From NCBI GenBank assembly GCA_006247105.1, contig CM016925.1, positions 620,001 through 684,000 on the forward strand: 64,000 nucleotides of DNA, written 5' to 3'. The position numbers and the translations under genes were made by a program. Origin of the DNA: Giardia muris (lineage: Eukaryota > Fornicata > Diplomonadida > Hexamitidae). Numbering within the stretch: the first letter of the stretch is position 1; every line of letters starts with the position of its first letter. Of the stretch, positions 29,201-37,543 are shown one piece after another. Under the pieces are notes generated by a model. The model made no database searches. It was not told the origin of the DNA and saw only the letters and a program-made list of their open reading frames with translations.

Positions 29201-29828
29201 GGAGCATCGTCGCATCCTAGCCGAGCTTCCGGCCGCTCCAGGCTTCCACTTTGATAAGTGCTATAACATCGAGGTCAGCGGCCTTGAGAACATGGAAATC
29301 GTTTACCTCGTCTTTGCAGAGAAGATGCGAGCGGGAAAGGAGAGTGCGCTCCGGCTTACGAAGCAGGAAATCGTTCGTTACTGCACCGCCCTCCTCGAAA
29401 ATCTCGACCGGATAGAGGATGGCGCGAAGATACGACAGCGAATCGAACGCGCTCGGCAACGGAGGCGAACATACTTCAAACGGGTCCGAATCCTTCGGCG
29501 TTGGATTGACCAATACACTGACCCACTGTATCAGCTCCCAATCCCGTCGGTGACGAACCAGCGGCGAACATTCAGCGATCTCCAGGATCGGTTTCTCTTG
29601 CTCATGATCGACGCATGCGGGCTCGGTTGTTGGCACGAGGTTGCAACGCAGATCCGCCTCAGCCCACTCTTTGCGATGGACTGGTGGTTCAAGACGCGCA
29701 CCGAGGAGGAGCTTTCGAAACGCGCAGATCGGTTACTAAAGTACATCGAACAAGACATCGGAGACATCAGTGACTCGGAGGGAGATGCACAACTCATACA
29801 ACCCCGGACACGGAAGAGCAAGATCTAG
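26286..29828 (+). CDS. ISWI-type chromatin remodelling ATPase
   Basis: A 1180-residue SNF2 ATPase that would slide nucleosomes in the nucleus. Walker A DEMGLGKT (141-148), motif II DEGH (246-249, usually DEAH), LTGTPLQNN (274-281), helicase C with VFCQMTSM, the STRAGCLGLNL motif, and ARAYRLLQ in place of the usual DRAHRIGQ, with the arginine finger kept. The C-terminus has SANT- and SLIDE-like segments: FNTLMGAFCDYEV near 935 and DRFLLLMID...FDWFIK-like MDWWFKTRT near 1135, which identifies ISWI rather than CHD or SWI2. Two inserts: about 35 residues before Walker A and a Ser/Thr/Asn-rich stretch at about 312-405. The last 314 bp of the gene are copied at 43,673-43,986. Confidence 0.9.
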   Translation: MNLVRFRDKPLRQKLATVFGQTVLSDGGDTLQTVPSMRQLSKRSAGKGDESDSDGPVATVDKAPDLEVLSQPHCLTGGLLKEYQLESLQWLIGIHQTCTRFRLHFTDLPENPRDLIPFSNGRRAKLYSDINAAQVGCILGDEMGLGKTIQTISLLAFLHEHLDVRQPHLVIVPKSTLTQWHDEFKKWAPCLKILVVIGDRETREELIQQNFLDKGPLPDVCLTTYDVVRLERKALSSVFWYYMVLDEGHKLKDTESQISIALRGYTTMHKLLLTGTPLQNNLHELWALLNFLSPLIFDKPGEFVGLVKATEEEAVQMSSSKSQPKLENTGGIEFRTTPVMSDESSSDESTTQTAITANTTNTGTTGTATTNIKDTVSEKSPTTIGRKDVEPKMEGEMVPSTGEDGSVAARMHDVLKLFLLRREKKDVESLPQKHEYLINCGMTTLQRELYKGVLSKDLSSLNKVLRSTSETSAVGKTSLVNVIMQLRKCSDHPYLFPGVEPEPFKEGEHIINVSGKMVIMDKIIVRIKSIGEKVLVFCQMTSMLNIIEDYLRFRGYAYCRIDGSTDLETRARSMALFNNPASEAFVFLLSTRAGCLGLNLTAANHVIIYQQDFNPQADLQAVARAYRLLQTKEVFVYRLIAENTVDTRIYERAQVKLGLDNLIIQSGNFTNSGQLNKLLGDTELRGRSMSRNQLLDMIAVSSESLFTIERTEEKHDYDIPEITIDDAKLEELLQNALRRREDVSKRITQKVADASSILSQLASDGKLEHVNTDQLYQFEGQSYTKQSMRRIADLLQKEKDGKDEAERALRIANYSLMREEGDTAARKKDKRHFPTLRRLKMAANVYKADIQLLAPEYYLLIGKIATEISTVIEPHMAEHPDLSYEDFATERGYARPDLPGLTPDELETLYSYLGTGCPYLDDNKEISRREFNTLMGAFCDYEVEKYASMTGVRRLQYTPASRSTDGEQDTESEHRRILAELPAAPGFHFDKCYNIEVSGLENMEIVYLVFAEKMRAGKESALRLTKQEIVRYCTALLENLDRIEDGAKIRQRIERARQRRRTYFKRVRILRRWIDQYTDPLYQLPIPSVTNQRRTFSDLQDRFLLLMIDACGLGCWHEVATQIRLSPLFAMDWWFKTRTEEELSKRADRLLKYIEQDIGDISDSEGDAQLIQPRTRKSKI

Positions 29829-29934
29829 GCCACACTCCCACATAGAACCCCCGGGTTCCATCTAGCAGCCTGAATTCACTTCAAATCGACTCGCCAGAAT
29901 TCGGGCCAAAGATTGGCGGTGGCAAAAATATTCT
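29829..29934 (+). promoter_or_regulatory. alpha-tubulin upstream region (copy 1)
   Basis: 106 bp between ISWI and tubulin. It ends in an AT-rich block AAAAATATTCT directly before the ATG, like Giardia initiators, and holds an interrupted palindrome GCCAA-AGA-TTGGC at 29,905-29,917, 17 bp upstream of the ATG. The same elements lie at 43,567-43,672 in the other arm, so both copies have a promoter. Confidence 0.5.
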
Positions 29935-31299
29935 ATGCGTGAGTGCATCTCGATCCACATCGGCCAGGCTGGCGTCCAGATCGGTAACGCGTGCTGGGAG
30001 CTCTACTGCCTCGAGCACGGCATCCAGCACGACGGGCAGATGCCCTCGGACAAGACGATCGGTGGGGGGGACGACGCCTTCACGACCTTCTTCTCGGAGA
30101 CGGGCGCGGGCAAGTATGTCCCACGCGCTGTCTTCGTTGACCTCGAGCCAACGGTCGTCGACGAGGTCCGTGCGGGTTCGTATCGTCAGCTCTACCATCC
30201 TGAGCAGCTGATCTCTGGGAAGGAGGATGCGGCGAACAACTACGCCCGCGGTCACTACACGATCGGTAAGGAGATCGTCGACCTCGTCCTCGACCGCGTT
30301 CGCAAGCTTGCGGACAACTGCTCTGGTCTTCAGGGCTTCCTCATCTTCCACTCCTTCGGTGGTGGCACGGGCGCTGGTTTCGGGTCTCTCTTCCTTGAGC
30401 GTCTGAGCGTTGACTACGGGCGCAAGTCGAAGCTCGAGTTCGTCGTCTACCCCTCGCCCCAGATTGCGACTGCCGTCGTCGAGCCCTACAACACGATTCT
30501 TGCTGCCCACTCGATGCTTGAGCACTCCGACTGTGCGTTCATGGTCGACAACGAGGCGATGTACGACATCTGCCGTCGTAACCTCGATATCGAGCGCCCG
30601 ACGTACACGAACCTCAACCGCCTGATCGCCCAGTGCATCTCGTCGATCACGGCCTCTCTTCGCTTCGATGGCGCCCTCAACGTCGATCTGACGGAGTTCC
30701 AGACGAACCTCGTCCCCTACCCGCGTATCCACTTCCCGCTCTGCTCCTATGCTCCGATCATCTCGTCCGAGAAGGCGTACCACGAGAAGCTCTCCGTTGC
30801 AGAGCTCACCAACTCCGTCTTCGAGCCTGCGAACATGATGGTCAAGTGCGACCCGCGCCACGGGAAGTACATGGCGTGCTGCATGATGTACCGGGGCGAC
30901 GTCGTCCCCAAGGACGTCAACGCGGCCATCGCAGTCATCAAGACGAAGCGCACGATCCAGTTCGTCGACTGGTGTCCCACGGGCTTCAAGGTCGGCATCA
31001 ACTACCAGCCTCCGACGGTCATCCCTGGCGGCGACCTCGCAAAGGTCCAGCGCTCGTGCCTCATGATCTCGAACACGACCGCCATCGCCGAGGTCTGGTC
31101 TCGCATGGATCACAAGTTCGACCTCATGTACGCGAAGCGCGCCTTCGTCCACTGGTACGTTGGTGAGGGTATGGAGGAGGGTGAGTTCTCCGAGGCTCGT
31201 GAGGATCTTGCCGCCCTCGAGAAGGACTACGAGGAGATCGGTGCCGAGACCCTTGGCGACGGCGAGGGCGAGGACATGGAGGAGGACGACGGCTACTGA
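29935..31299 (+). CDS. alpha-tubulin (copy 1)
   Basis: The 454-residue microtubule subunit, full length. Starts [18 protein letters not shown]; has the GTP-binding [10 protein letters not shown] motif (about 142-151), the alpha-specific catalytic glutamate region near residue 254, and the acidic tail ending EEDDGY, which keeps the terminal tyrosine used in detyrosination. Lys40, the usual acetylation site, corresponds to the TIGGGDD region (SDKTIGGG, K present). It would build the flagella, median body and ventral disc in a Giardia-like cell. The protein is identical to copy 2, and the alternative frames are identical too, which implies identical DNA. The GC-rich third positions suit high expression. 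Confidence 0.98.
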   Translation: MRECISIHIGQAGVQIGNACWELYCLEHGIQHDGQMPSDKTIGGGDDAFTTFFSETGAGKYVPRAVFVDLEPTVVDEVRAGSYRQLYHPEQLISGKEDAANNYARGHYTIGKEIVDLVLDRVRKLADNCSGLQGFLIFHSFGGGTGAGFGSLFLERLSVDYGRKSKLEFVVYPSPQIATAVVEPYNTILAAHSMLEHSDCAFMVDNEAMYDICRRNLDIERPTYTNLNRLIAQCISSITASLRFDGALNVDLTEFQTNLVPYPRIHFPLCSYAPIISSEKAYHEKLSVAELTNSVFEPANMMVKCDPRHGKYMACCMMYRGDVVPKDVNAAIAVIKTKRTIQFVDWCPTGFKVGINYQPPTVIPGGDLAKVQRSCLMISNTTAIAEVWSRMDHKFDLMYAKRAFVHWYVGEGMEEGEFSEAREDLAALEKDYEEIGAETLGDGEGEDMEEDDGY

Positions 31300-31309
31300 G
31301 CGGCAGATG

Positions 31310-31316
31310 AGTGAAT
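31310..31316 (+). terminator. polyadenylation signal AGTGAAT after alpha-tubulin copy 1
   Basis: A perfect AGTRAAY match 10 bp after the tubulin stop. The mirror copy is at 42,185-42,191. Confidence 0.65.
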
Positions 31317-31469
31317 CCTGGAGAGCTCGGCATCCCCTCCTCGGAACGAGGTCGTGGGCTGCCCGGCAGGCGTGGCCGAACTGAGAGCTGCAGGAAGGCC
31401 GGGGGCACCGACTGGAGGGGTCCTCTCACGTGTGGTGGAGTGGACAGCCTCAGGGACCGGAGGGATAGG

Positions 31470-32684
31470 ATGCTCCCAATACTCAGGAAATACCTTCACG
31501 TTCTTGATGAAGGCGTTCGTAGGGGGGATAGCAAGACCGTGAGGCCCAAAGTCACGGATGTCGGAAAGAAGCACCGAAGCAACTGGACGCCCCTGATGTG
31601 TGCAGCCCGAGGAAGTACGGACATCGTCGCTCTCCTTGAACCGTACGAGCTCGGCCTTCGTGACTCCCAAGGCAACACAGCAGGTCACATTGCACGTGCG
31701 CTTCCCAGGAACAGCAAGGAAGTTGCCGCTCTTCTAGAACGGGACTCCCCCGATAACCTGGCCCTTCGGCTTCTTCCCCCTGCGGTCGACATCACGCCCC
31801 TCATCCAGGCCGTCATCGCAGGAGACCGGGAGGCCTTCCATGCCCATCTGGATGAAGCGGGAAGGAAGGACACGGATGGACGGACGGCACTCATGTATGC
31901 CGCAGAGAGGGGCGAGGTGGAGTTCGTCCGTCTTCTCCGAACTCAGGAGCTCCGGATGCAGGACCAGGAGGGTCGGACAGCCCTGATGCTCGCCGCACAG
32001 CACGGGGAAGTCGGATGCGTGAAGCTCCTTCTGGAAGAGGCGGACCTTGAGAACTCCCGGGGCGAGTCAGCCCTCGATATTGCAGGATCTGTTGGTTCGA
32101 AGGCCAGTCACCATACTCGATGTCAGTGTTGTGCCCGCATTCTTCGAGACGACGCGGGAGCAGGAGTGGGAGTCGGACGTCACCTCTCGGTTGCACAGAG
32201 GAAGCTGCTGACCATGCAAGAACTCAGCACTGCCTTCTCTGGGGACGACGCCCAGCATGTAGAGAACGCATTCTCCAACATCATTGCTGAGCCGAACTTC
32301 CTCAGGCAGCTCACTGAGCAGCAGGACCGAAAGACGAACGCTGCAGAGATCGCATCTCTACAGCGGCGCCTCGATGAGAAAGACGCCGAGGTGACCGCAG
32401 AACGGCAGGAGCACGGTCGAAGGATCGCAGAGCTCACTGCCCACCTCCAGGAGAGGACTGACGAGCTCGAGAGGAACCTGACAACCTCACTGAAGACCAT
32501 CACGACGTCCCGGGCCGTCCTCCAATCGAGTAGCTGCATTGTCTGCCCCACGAATCCGAAGGACACACTCCTCCAGCCCTGTGGCCACCTCTGTGTCTGC
32601 TCCAGCTGTGCAGAGCGGATCATGAGCCAGACCTGCCCGTTCTGCAGGACTCCCATCGAGAGCGTCATCAAAGCATACATCTAA
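31470..32684 (+). CDS. ankyrin-repeat RING-finger protein (copy 1)
   Basis: A 404-residue protein of the Giardia ankyrin ('protein 21.1'-like) group with a likely E3 ubiquitin ligase end. Ankyrin repeats: about 30-70, then 105-195 with TALMYAAERGEVEFVRLL and TALMLAAQHGEVGCVKLLL. A coiled segment follows at about 285-345. The C-terminal RING is C3HC4 of the IAP type: CIVC, C-G-H, CVC-SSC, CPFC, ending IESVIKAYI. The first in-frame ATG is at 31,470; the frame is open back to 31,311 only from a GTG. It lies 170 bp after tubulin on the same strand. Differs from copy 2 by one residue (Gly/Glu at the GA/AG site). Substrates unknown. Confidence 0.85.
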   Translation: MLPILRKYLHVLDEGVRRGDSKTVRPKVTDVGKKHRSNWTPLMCAARGSTDIVALLEPYELGLRDSQGNTAGHIARALPRNSKEVAALLERDSPDNLALRLLPPAVDITPLIQAVIAGDREAFHAHLDEAGRKDTDGRTALMYAAERGEVEFVRLLRTQELRMQDQEGRTALMLAAQHGEVGCVKLLLEEADLENSRGESALDIAGSVGSKASHHTRCQCCARILRDDAGAGVGVGRHLSVAQRKLLTMQELSTAFSGDDAQHVENAFSNIIAEPNFLRQLTEQQDRKTNAAEIASLQRRLDEKDAEVTAERQEHGRRIAELTAHLQERTDELERNLTTSLKTITTSRAVLQSSSCIVCPTNPKDTLLQPCGHLCVCSSCAERIMSQTCPFCRTPIESVIKAYI

Positions 32685-33026
32685 GACTTCCATATCTCAC
32701 ACTCATACACTCCCACCGTCTTCAACATCAACGAAGTGCGTGGAGTGCCTGGCTGGACACTCTCAACTCCCCGAGGATGGAGGCCTCCGAGTCGTGTCCC
32801 ACCATCCTCCAATACTCCTCTAGAGGGAAGGCCTTCCGGGGTTCGTGGACCGGGAACGGGAGAAGGACGGATCCATGAGCCTCCTTGCTGGGAGCACCCC
32901 GGGGGCCTGGAGGCAGATGACCTCCTCGCTCCGGCACGACGGAGGTCTGGGCAGCAGTCGATGGCAATGAGTGCGTTCACCTGTCCTCGGTCTTCGGGTC
33001 GTGTTGAGGAATGACGGACCGAAGGC
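32685..33026. other. intergenic, contains the inner end of the left arm
   Basis: 342 bp between two RING-coding 3' ends (intact gene on plus, remnant on minus). Identity to the other arm stops after 32,775. Nothing else recognised. Confidence 0.5.
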
Positions 33027-33398
33027 CTAGAGGTACACCTTGACAGTGCTCTCGACGGGAGTCCTGCAGAGCGGGCACGGTTGGCCCTTAAGCCGACTCG
33101 AACAGTCAGAGCAGGCACAGAGGTGCTTGCAGGGCTGGAGGAGCGTGTCCTTCGGGTTCGTGAGGCAGATGACACAGGTCATCCCCTCTGGAAGGCTCCT
33201 GGACGAGGAGAGCTTCTTGACGCCTCTCCGGTTGGCTGCTCCATGGGTCGGGGGAGGGATCCGTTCCAGACCCTCGTACTCGAGGAGCTCGTGGATTTGG
33301 GAGTAGTGGCCTCTCAACGCCTTCCCATTGTAGGCGCACCACTTGGCTGCGTGTTCCTCATCCCTTGGGGAGGGTCCTTCGCCCTCTCCTGGAGACAG
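33027..33398 (-). pseudogene. 5'-truncated ankyrin-RING gene remnant
   Basis: One open frame of about 123 codons, bounded upstream by a stop at 33,399-33,401, has no ATG before the RING itself. It codes for the end of an ankyrin region (AAKWCAYNGK... then LLEYEGLERIPPP, closely similar to the same module in the intact gene at 36,128) followed by a complete C3HC4 RING (CVIC, CKH, CACSDC, CPLC, ending VESTVKVYL) that is a clear paralogue of the RING at 32,530-32,684. From the ATG at 33,182 only a 51-residue RING peptide could be made. Loss of the ankyrin part makes it a probable pseudogene; a free RING mini-protein is possible. Confidence 0.7.
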
Positions 33399-33500
33399 TC
33401 AAGGAGGAAGGCCTCCATCTTCACTTGTCCTCACCTTCCGGACTGATGGGCAGGACCGCCTGATCCATTGAGGCTCTTGGGTCGCCATCTAGGACTCGGA

Positions 33501-34748
33501 TCAACCACTCTTCTGGGTCACGTGCCTCTCTGCCTCTTCTAGAACAGCTTGTGCTGCCGGACGGTCTTCGGGGTCCTTCGAGAGCATCCGGGAGATGAGG
33601 GTAACGAGCCCTCCATCCCTGTTCTCGATGGCCGGAGGGCCTCTCTCAAGAATCGCGGGCACTGTGAAGAACGGGAGCTCACCAGTGCACAACTCATGCG
33701 CCACTACTCCCAGGGCCCAGACGTCGACGGAATTGTCATACCTCTTCCCTTGGTGGATTTCGGGGGCCATGTATAAATCTGTCCCTGTATGTGTATTCAT
33801 TCGAGAAGAGTCCCCGAGCGTTCTTGCAACCCCGAAGTCCCCAAGGATGCACCGACCGTCCGGGGCAAGGAAGACATTCGCAGGTTTCAGGTCTCTATGA
33901 ACATGCCTCTTCTCGTGGAGGTATGTAAGAGCATCGGCCACCTCTCGGATCGTCTTCCAGACCTCTTGATCGCTATATGAGGAATTTGCTTTCTTCCTTC
34001 TATCCATCTCCTCACGAAGGTCCCCACAACAGAGATCTGTCACAATGACGCAGGTATCGTCATGGTCATCTTCCCCTGCATCGATGCACCGGATGATGTT
34101 TGGATGGTCGAGGGAGGGGAGTATCTCCGCCTCTCTGCGAAGCAGTTCCCGTTCCTTCTCATTGTATTTTCCAAGATCGATGACCTTGACCGCCACGTTC
34201 CGGCCGCTCTTGTGGGCCGCGTAGACAGTCCCAAACGTCCCTTTTCCGAGCACAGCGGTCAAACGATACCCCGAGAGGCTGTCCGGAAGCCTCGGAAGCG
34301 TGGGTTGGTTCAGAAGCACCCGCCGCATCTTCTCGCCCTCTGCGTGCTCGGCTGCCGTCCTCCCCTCCCCGTCCTTCAGGTCCCTCTCCAGAAGGAGGAG
34401 GCCGACGCACTCCTCGTGTCCTCTCCCCACTGCATGCATCAGGGCCGTCCATCCCCTCCCGTCCTGAAGGCGGGCCTCGAGGGGCCGGAGGAGGCGGACG
34501 ACCTCGGTCTGGCCTCGGGAGGCGGCGTGCATCAGGGCCGTCATGCCTGGAGAGACTTGAAGAGGAGTCCGAATAGCCCTGGGTCTTCTCGGTTGGACCA
34601 CAGACCCTCTCCAGGCACGCCCATGTGGGGGAGCGAAGAGATCATCCCCTGGCCTCCAGGACCGAGTCCAATCGTCCCGGGGTTCGGACTCACCACAGAC
34701 CTCCAGCTCATCTGGATGGACCGGAGAGGGGGTCGTATGGCTACGCAT
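33501..34748 (-). CDS. NEK-like kinase with N-terminal ankyrin repeats
   Basis: A 415-residue protein if started at 34,748. Residues about 69-150 are two to three ankyrin repeats (TALMHAASRGQTEVVRLL, TALMHAVGRGHEECVGLLL). The kinase domain is about 161-405: GKGTFG, K188 in VAVKVI, HRD (284-286), LGDFGVA (DFG 305-307), MAPE; all catalytic residues are intact. NEK kinases with ankyrin repeats are typical of Giardia, but usually the kinase comes first; here the order is reversed. The first 68 residues are Pro/Arg-rich and doubtful. The alternative start is the ATG at 34,544, right at the first ankyrin repeat. The start overlaps the stop codon region of the pseudogene at 34,741. Confidence 0.8.
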   Translation of the reverse strand: MRSHTTPSPVHPDELEVCGESEPRDDWTRSWRPGDDLFAPPHGRAWRGSVVQPRRPRAIRTPLQVSPGMTALMHAASRGQTEVVRLLRPLEARLQDGRGWTALMHAVGRGHEECVGLLLLERDLKDGEGRTAAEHAEGEKMRRVLLNQPTLPRLPDSLSGYRLTAVLGKGTFGTVYAAHKSGRNVAVKVIDLGKYNEKERELLRREAEILPSLDHPNIIRCIDAGEDDHDDTCVIVTDLCCGDLREEMDRRKKANSSYSDQEVWKTIREVADALTYLHEKRHVHRDLKPANVFLAPDGRCILGDFGVARTLGDSSRMNTHTGTDLYMAPEIHQGKRYDNSVDVWALGVVAHELCTGELPFFTVPAILERGPPAIENRDGGLVTLISRMLSKDPEDRPAAQAVLEEAERHVTQKSG

Positions 34749-35390
34749 CCGGCCACTCAGGATACTCGACGACAAGGGCCTCGTCGGCCTTCCCCCGGCA
34801 GTACGGACAGCAGTGCTCGATCCGGTCCGCACAGACGACGAGGTGCCGGCAGGGAAGGATGACCGCGTCCTTCTGGCGTGAGAGGCAGACGACGCACCCG
34901 TCAACCATCTCGTCCTCACAGAAGGCGTCGTCCAGTACTCCGGGCTCGCAGAGGTAGTGCCGACCAGACCACCTCTCCGAGCTCCAGGGCCTCCGACTGC
35001 TCGAACGACCGCTCGATCGGGGACAGGAGGGCCAGGACGTGGTGCGGGCTGAGCATCTCCAGCCTCTCCCGTACCTTCCGCATGACCGCCTCCTCCAGGG
35101 CATCTGCAACTGCTCGATACGTCCTTGACAGGTCTGAGTCAGGCCACTCCCGAACAAGCCTTCGGATCCCCTCGATGTGCATTCTTCCGTCCCCTTCGTG
35201 GACTGCCGCCTCGTCCGCCAGGAGTCTTGCGCACTCGACCTGGCCCTCCTGGAGTGCAAGCAGAAGGGCCGTCTCCTTCTGGTTGTTGAACAGCCCCCTC
35301 GAGTGGGAGGAGCAGGGGGACAGATGCGGGACGTCCGTGAGAGGCGGCCATCATCAGGGCTGCATCCCATGAGCCTCGATGCCCAGTGTA
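34741..35390 (-). pseudogene. frameshifted ankyrin-RING gene
   Basis: Homology runs through two reading-frame changes. Upstream frame: ALMMAASHGRPASVPLLLPL (ankyrin). Near 35,290 it shifts by one base into TALLLALQEGQVECARLLAD (ankyrin) and a helical stretch with VMRKVRERLEMLSPHHVL. Near 34,955 it shifts again into the RING: CVVC, C-R-H, CAD, CCPYC, ending EYPEWPDA with TAG at 34,741-34,743. The RING also lacks one of the expected Cys positions after VCAD. Two shifts plus a lost zinc ligand point to a decayed gene, same family as the intact ankyrin-RING genes in the arms. No start was located. Confidence 0.75.
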
Positions 35391-36127
35391 GTGTTCCTGA
35401 CTCCCCCGACGTCCCCAGTTGTGACGGACTCCAAGGACGTCGGTGGCTCCCTGGAGGGGGGTGGGTCTGTCCCTTCTTGAGGAGCCTCCTGTCCCCGACC
35501 ACCATTCCCGTGCCCCCTGGAGTCCTCCACTCCTCGCTCGTGGGGATGAGGGCTCGACGACCTCGGGGTGGTCGTGGCATGTTGGGAGCATGGAGGCGGT
35601 CCGGGAGGGAGTCCACTCCTTCGTCGTTCGCCTCGGAGATGAGGAAGCAGTCTGTGCGGCCACACCGTGCAGTCCAGCCACCTTCTTCCTCTCCCCGACC
35701 TCATCGAGATCGTCCTTCCTTCTCGATGTCTCCACCAAAGGAGTGAGGGATGTTTCCGAGCCCCAGCTCCCTCCCCTCCGGTTCAAAAGGCCGACCCGCC
35801 ATCTCACATCCCCTCGACAGCAGAGGGGCGTCCAGATCGGTGCACCCGTCCCCGAGACAGCCAGTGGGACCCTCTCTCCGTCTGGCACGGCTCTCGTCAG
35901 AGGCCCTTCGTCCTCGAGAGGGGAACGGGCCCGATCCTCACCAGGGGGTTGGGGGGCTATAAGGGGAGACCGATGACCAGTGGGAGCTCATCCAGGGACG
36001 AGAGCACCCCGAGGAGAGCTGTGGGCCTTCGTCCTCGGGGCAGGTCGTTGGTAGTGGTTGGAGGTCCAGAGTGTCAGATGGGGGCCTCAGTGGAAGGCTT
36101 GTGAAAGTGGATGCCTGATTCTCAAAA
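35391..36127. other. gene-free GC-rich stretch
   Basis: About 740 bp with open frames on both strands caused by GC bias but no family match, no ATG with an A-rich context until 36,128, and no RNA gene seen. Confidence 0.45.
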
Positions 36128-37543
36128 ATGTCCGACACAGCTTTGATGAGGGCGGCCGGGAGAGGAGACCTCGAGGGCGTGAAAAGGAACCTCAGTCAGG
36201 TCGGGATGCAGAACAAAAGTGGATGGACGGCCCTGATGAGTGCCTCATCCTATCCCAACTGCATCCCCCTTCTCGAAAAGGAAATTGGGATGCAGGACAA
36301 CTGGGGATGGACCGCATTGATGAGAGCCGCCTACCATGGCAAGACAGACTGTGCCCGGCTCCTCTTCTCAGAGGCGGGGAAGCAGACGACGAAGGAATGG
36401 TATGGATTCCCTTCTGGAGCGACTGCCCTCATGATGGCAGCCCACTACAACTACCCCAAGATCGTTGAACTCCTTCTTCCCTACGAACAGGGAATGAAAG
36501 ACTCTAAAGGTCACACTGCCAAGTGGTACGCGAATAACAGTTCAGAGAGAGGAGACTTCACCCGAGTTCGCAAGCTCCTCGAAAATGAGGGGACAGAGCG
36601 AATCCCCCCGCCACATAATCCCGGTGAAGTGCCTAGGCTCCGGGATCGTGTCAACGAACTCACCACTGAGAACGAATCCCTCAAGAAAGACCTCTCCTCT
36701 TCCAAGAATACCCTAGAGGAGACAAAGAATGAGCTATCCCAACTGAATCAGGAAAACTCCTCCCTTAAACAGCAACTCCAGAATGCCAGCGAAGAGATAA
36801 AGAAGAATCACGAGCTGAACAAGGCCCTGAACAAGAGGGCACAGGAGGCCGAGAAGAGCCTTGCCGAGGCGAGGGGGGAGATCACTTCCCTCAAGAACCA
36901 GCTCACTGAGATGCAGAACACAACACTCAAGCAGGACAACAAGATCTATCGGATCTGCACAGAGAACACTTCTCTTCAGGAGCAGCTATCCTCCTCCAAG
37001 AAGGCGCAAGGAGAAGCAGAGGAGCGGCTCTCCCGGATGAATCAAGAGATATCCTCTCTCAAAGCCCAGCTCTCCAAGACCAGCGAGGAGAAGGACGCCC
37101 TCCACAAACAGTTCGAGGACAAGGAACGACAGGACAATACTCGAATCGATCAGCTAACTGCAGAAGTCTCCTCCCTCAAACAACAGCTCGACAATGCCAT
37201 CGATGAGTCCAAGAGGCATGCGGAGATGAACGAGGACCTTCGGAAGACCTCCGATCAGAACCGAGCCCTCATAGACGCCCTCACCACCGAGAAGGCGGCC
37301 CTTCAGGAGCAGCTCTCCAAGACCACTGAGGACCTCAGGAGAGCACTCGCTGACCAGAAGGCCCAGAACATCGCCCTCGAGAAGGAGAACGCCCAACTGA
37401 GGACCGAGAGCCATGACATGAAGGACCTTCAGAGACGCCTCGAGGAGGTGGAGGAGGAGAAGAAGGCCCTCCTCCAGAACCTCGCTGCCGTCGGGGGCAG
37501 GCTCACCAACCACCCCCAGGGCCTTGGAACGCCCACTGGATGA
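36128..37543 (+). CDS. ankyrin-repeat/coiled-coil protein (protein 21.1-like)
   Basis: A 471-residue protein. Residues 1-160 contain four ankyrin repeats (TALMRAAGRGDLEGVKRNL, TALMSASSYPNCIPLL, TALMRAAYHGKTDCARLL, TALMMAAHYNYPKIVELLL), then a linker with AKWYANN...LLENEGTERIPPP. From about 175 to 460 it is one long heptad-rich coiled coil (many E, K, Q, L; repeated SSLK.QL units). No RING or kinase. Giardia has a large ankyrin family of this kind; coiled-coil members are often cytoskeletal. The ATG follows CTCAAAA, a good initiator context. It is the only intact plus-strand gene in the spacer. Confidence 0.82.
   Translation: MSDTALMRAAGRGDLEGVKRNLSQVGMQNKSGWTALMSASSYPNCIPLLEKEIGMQDNWGWTALMRAAYHGKTDCARLLFSEAGKQTTKEWYGFPSGATALMMAAHYNYPKIVELLLPYEQGMKDSKGHTAKWYANNSSERGDFTRVRKLLENEGTERIPPPHNPGEVPRLRDRVNELTTENESLKKDLSSSKNTLEETKNELSQLNQENSSLKQQLQNASEEIKKNHELNKALNKRAQEAEKSLAEARGEITSLKNQLTEMQNTTLKQDNKIYRICTENTSLQEQLSSSKKAQGEAEERLSRMNQEISSLKAQLSKTSEEKDALHKQFEDKERQDNTRIDQLTAEVSSLKQQLDNAIDESKRHAEMNEDLRKTSDQNRALIDALTTEKAALQEQLSKTTEDLRRALADQKAQNIALEKENAQLRTESHDMKDLQRRLEEVEEEKKALLQNLAAVGGRLTNHPQGLGTPTG

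Larger units (their letters stand above)
29515..32775 (+). repeat. left arm of a 3,261-bp inverted duplication
   Basis: Pairs with 40,726-43,986 in reverse complement (position x maps to 73,501 minus x). Both arms have the same length, so no indel is needed. The differences seen are GA/AG at 32,086-32,087 and A/G at 32,757. The outer end lies inside the ISWI coding region; the inner end is 91 bp past the ankyrin-RING stop. Contents: ISWI 3' end, alpha-tubulin, ankyrin-RING. Confidence 0.97.

Noticed and set aside
29881..31152. 423-codon open frame antisense to alpha-tubulin (and its mirror at 42,349-43,620)
   Set aside because: It is a shadow produced by the GC-rich third positions of tubulin; its composition is Arg/Asp/Val-heavy without any domain.
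31311..31469. N-terminal extension of the ankyrin-RING protein back to 31,311
   Set aside because: It starts with GTG, which is not a normal nuclear start; the first ATG at 31,470 leads straight into the folded part.
32681..33175. 164-codon minus-strand frame next to the RING remnant
   Set aside because: It reads the RING region out of frame; the RING frame itself shows the homology.
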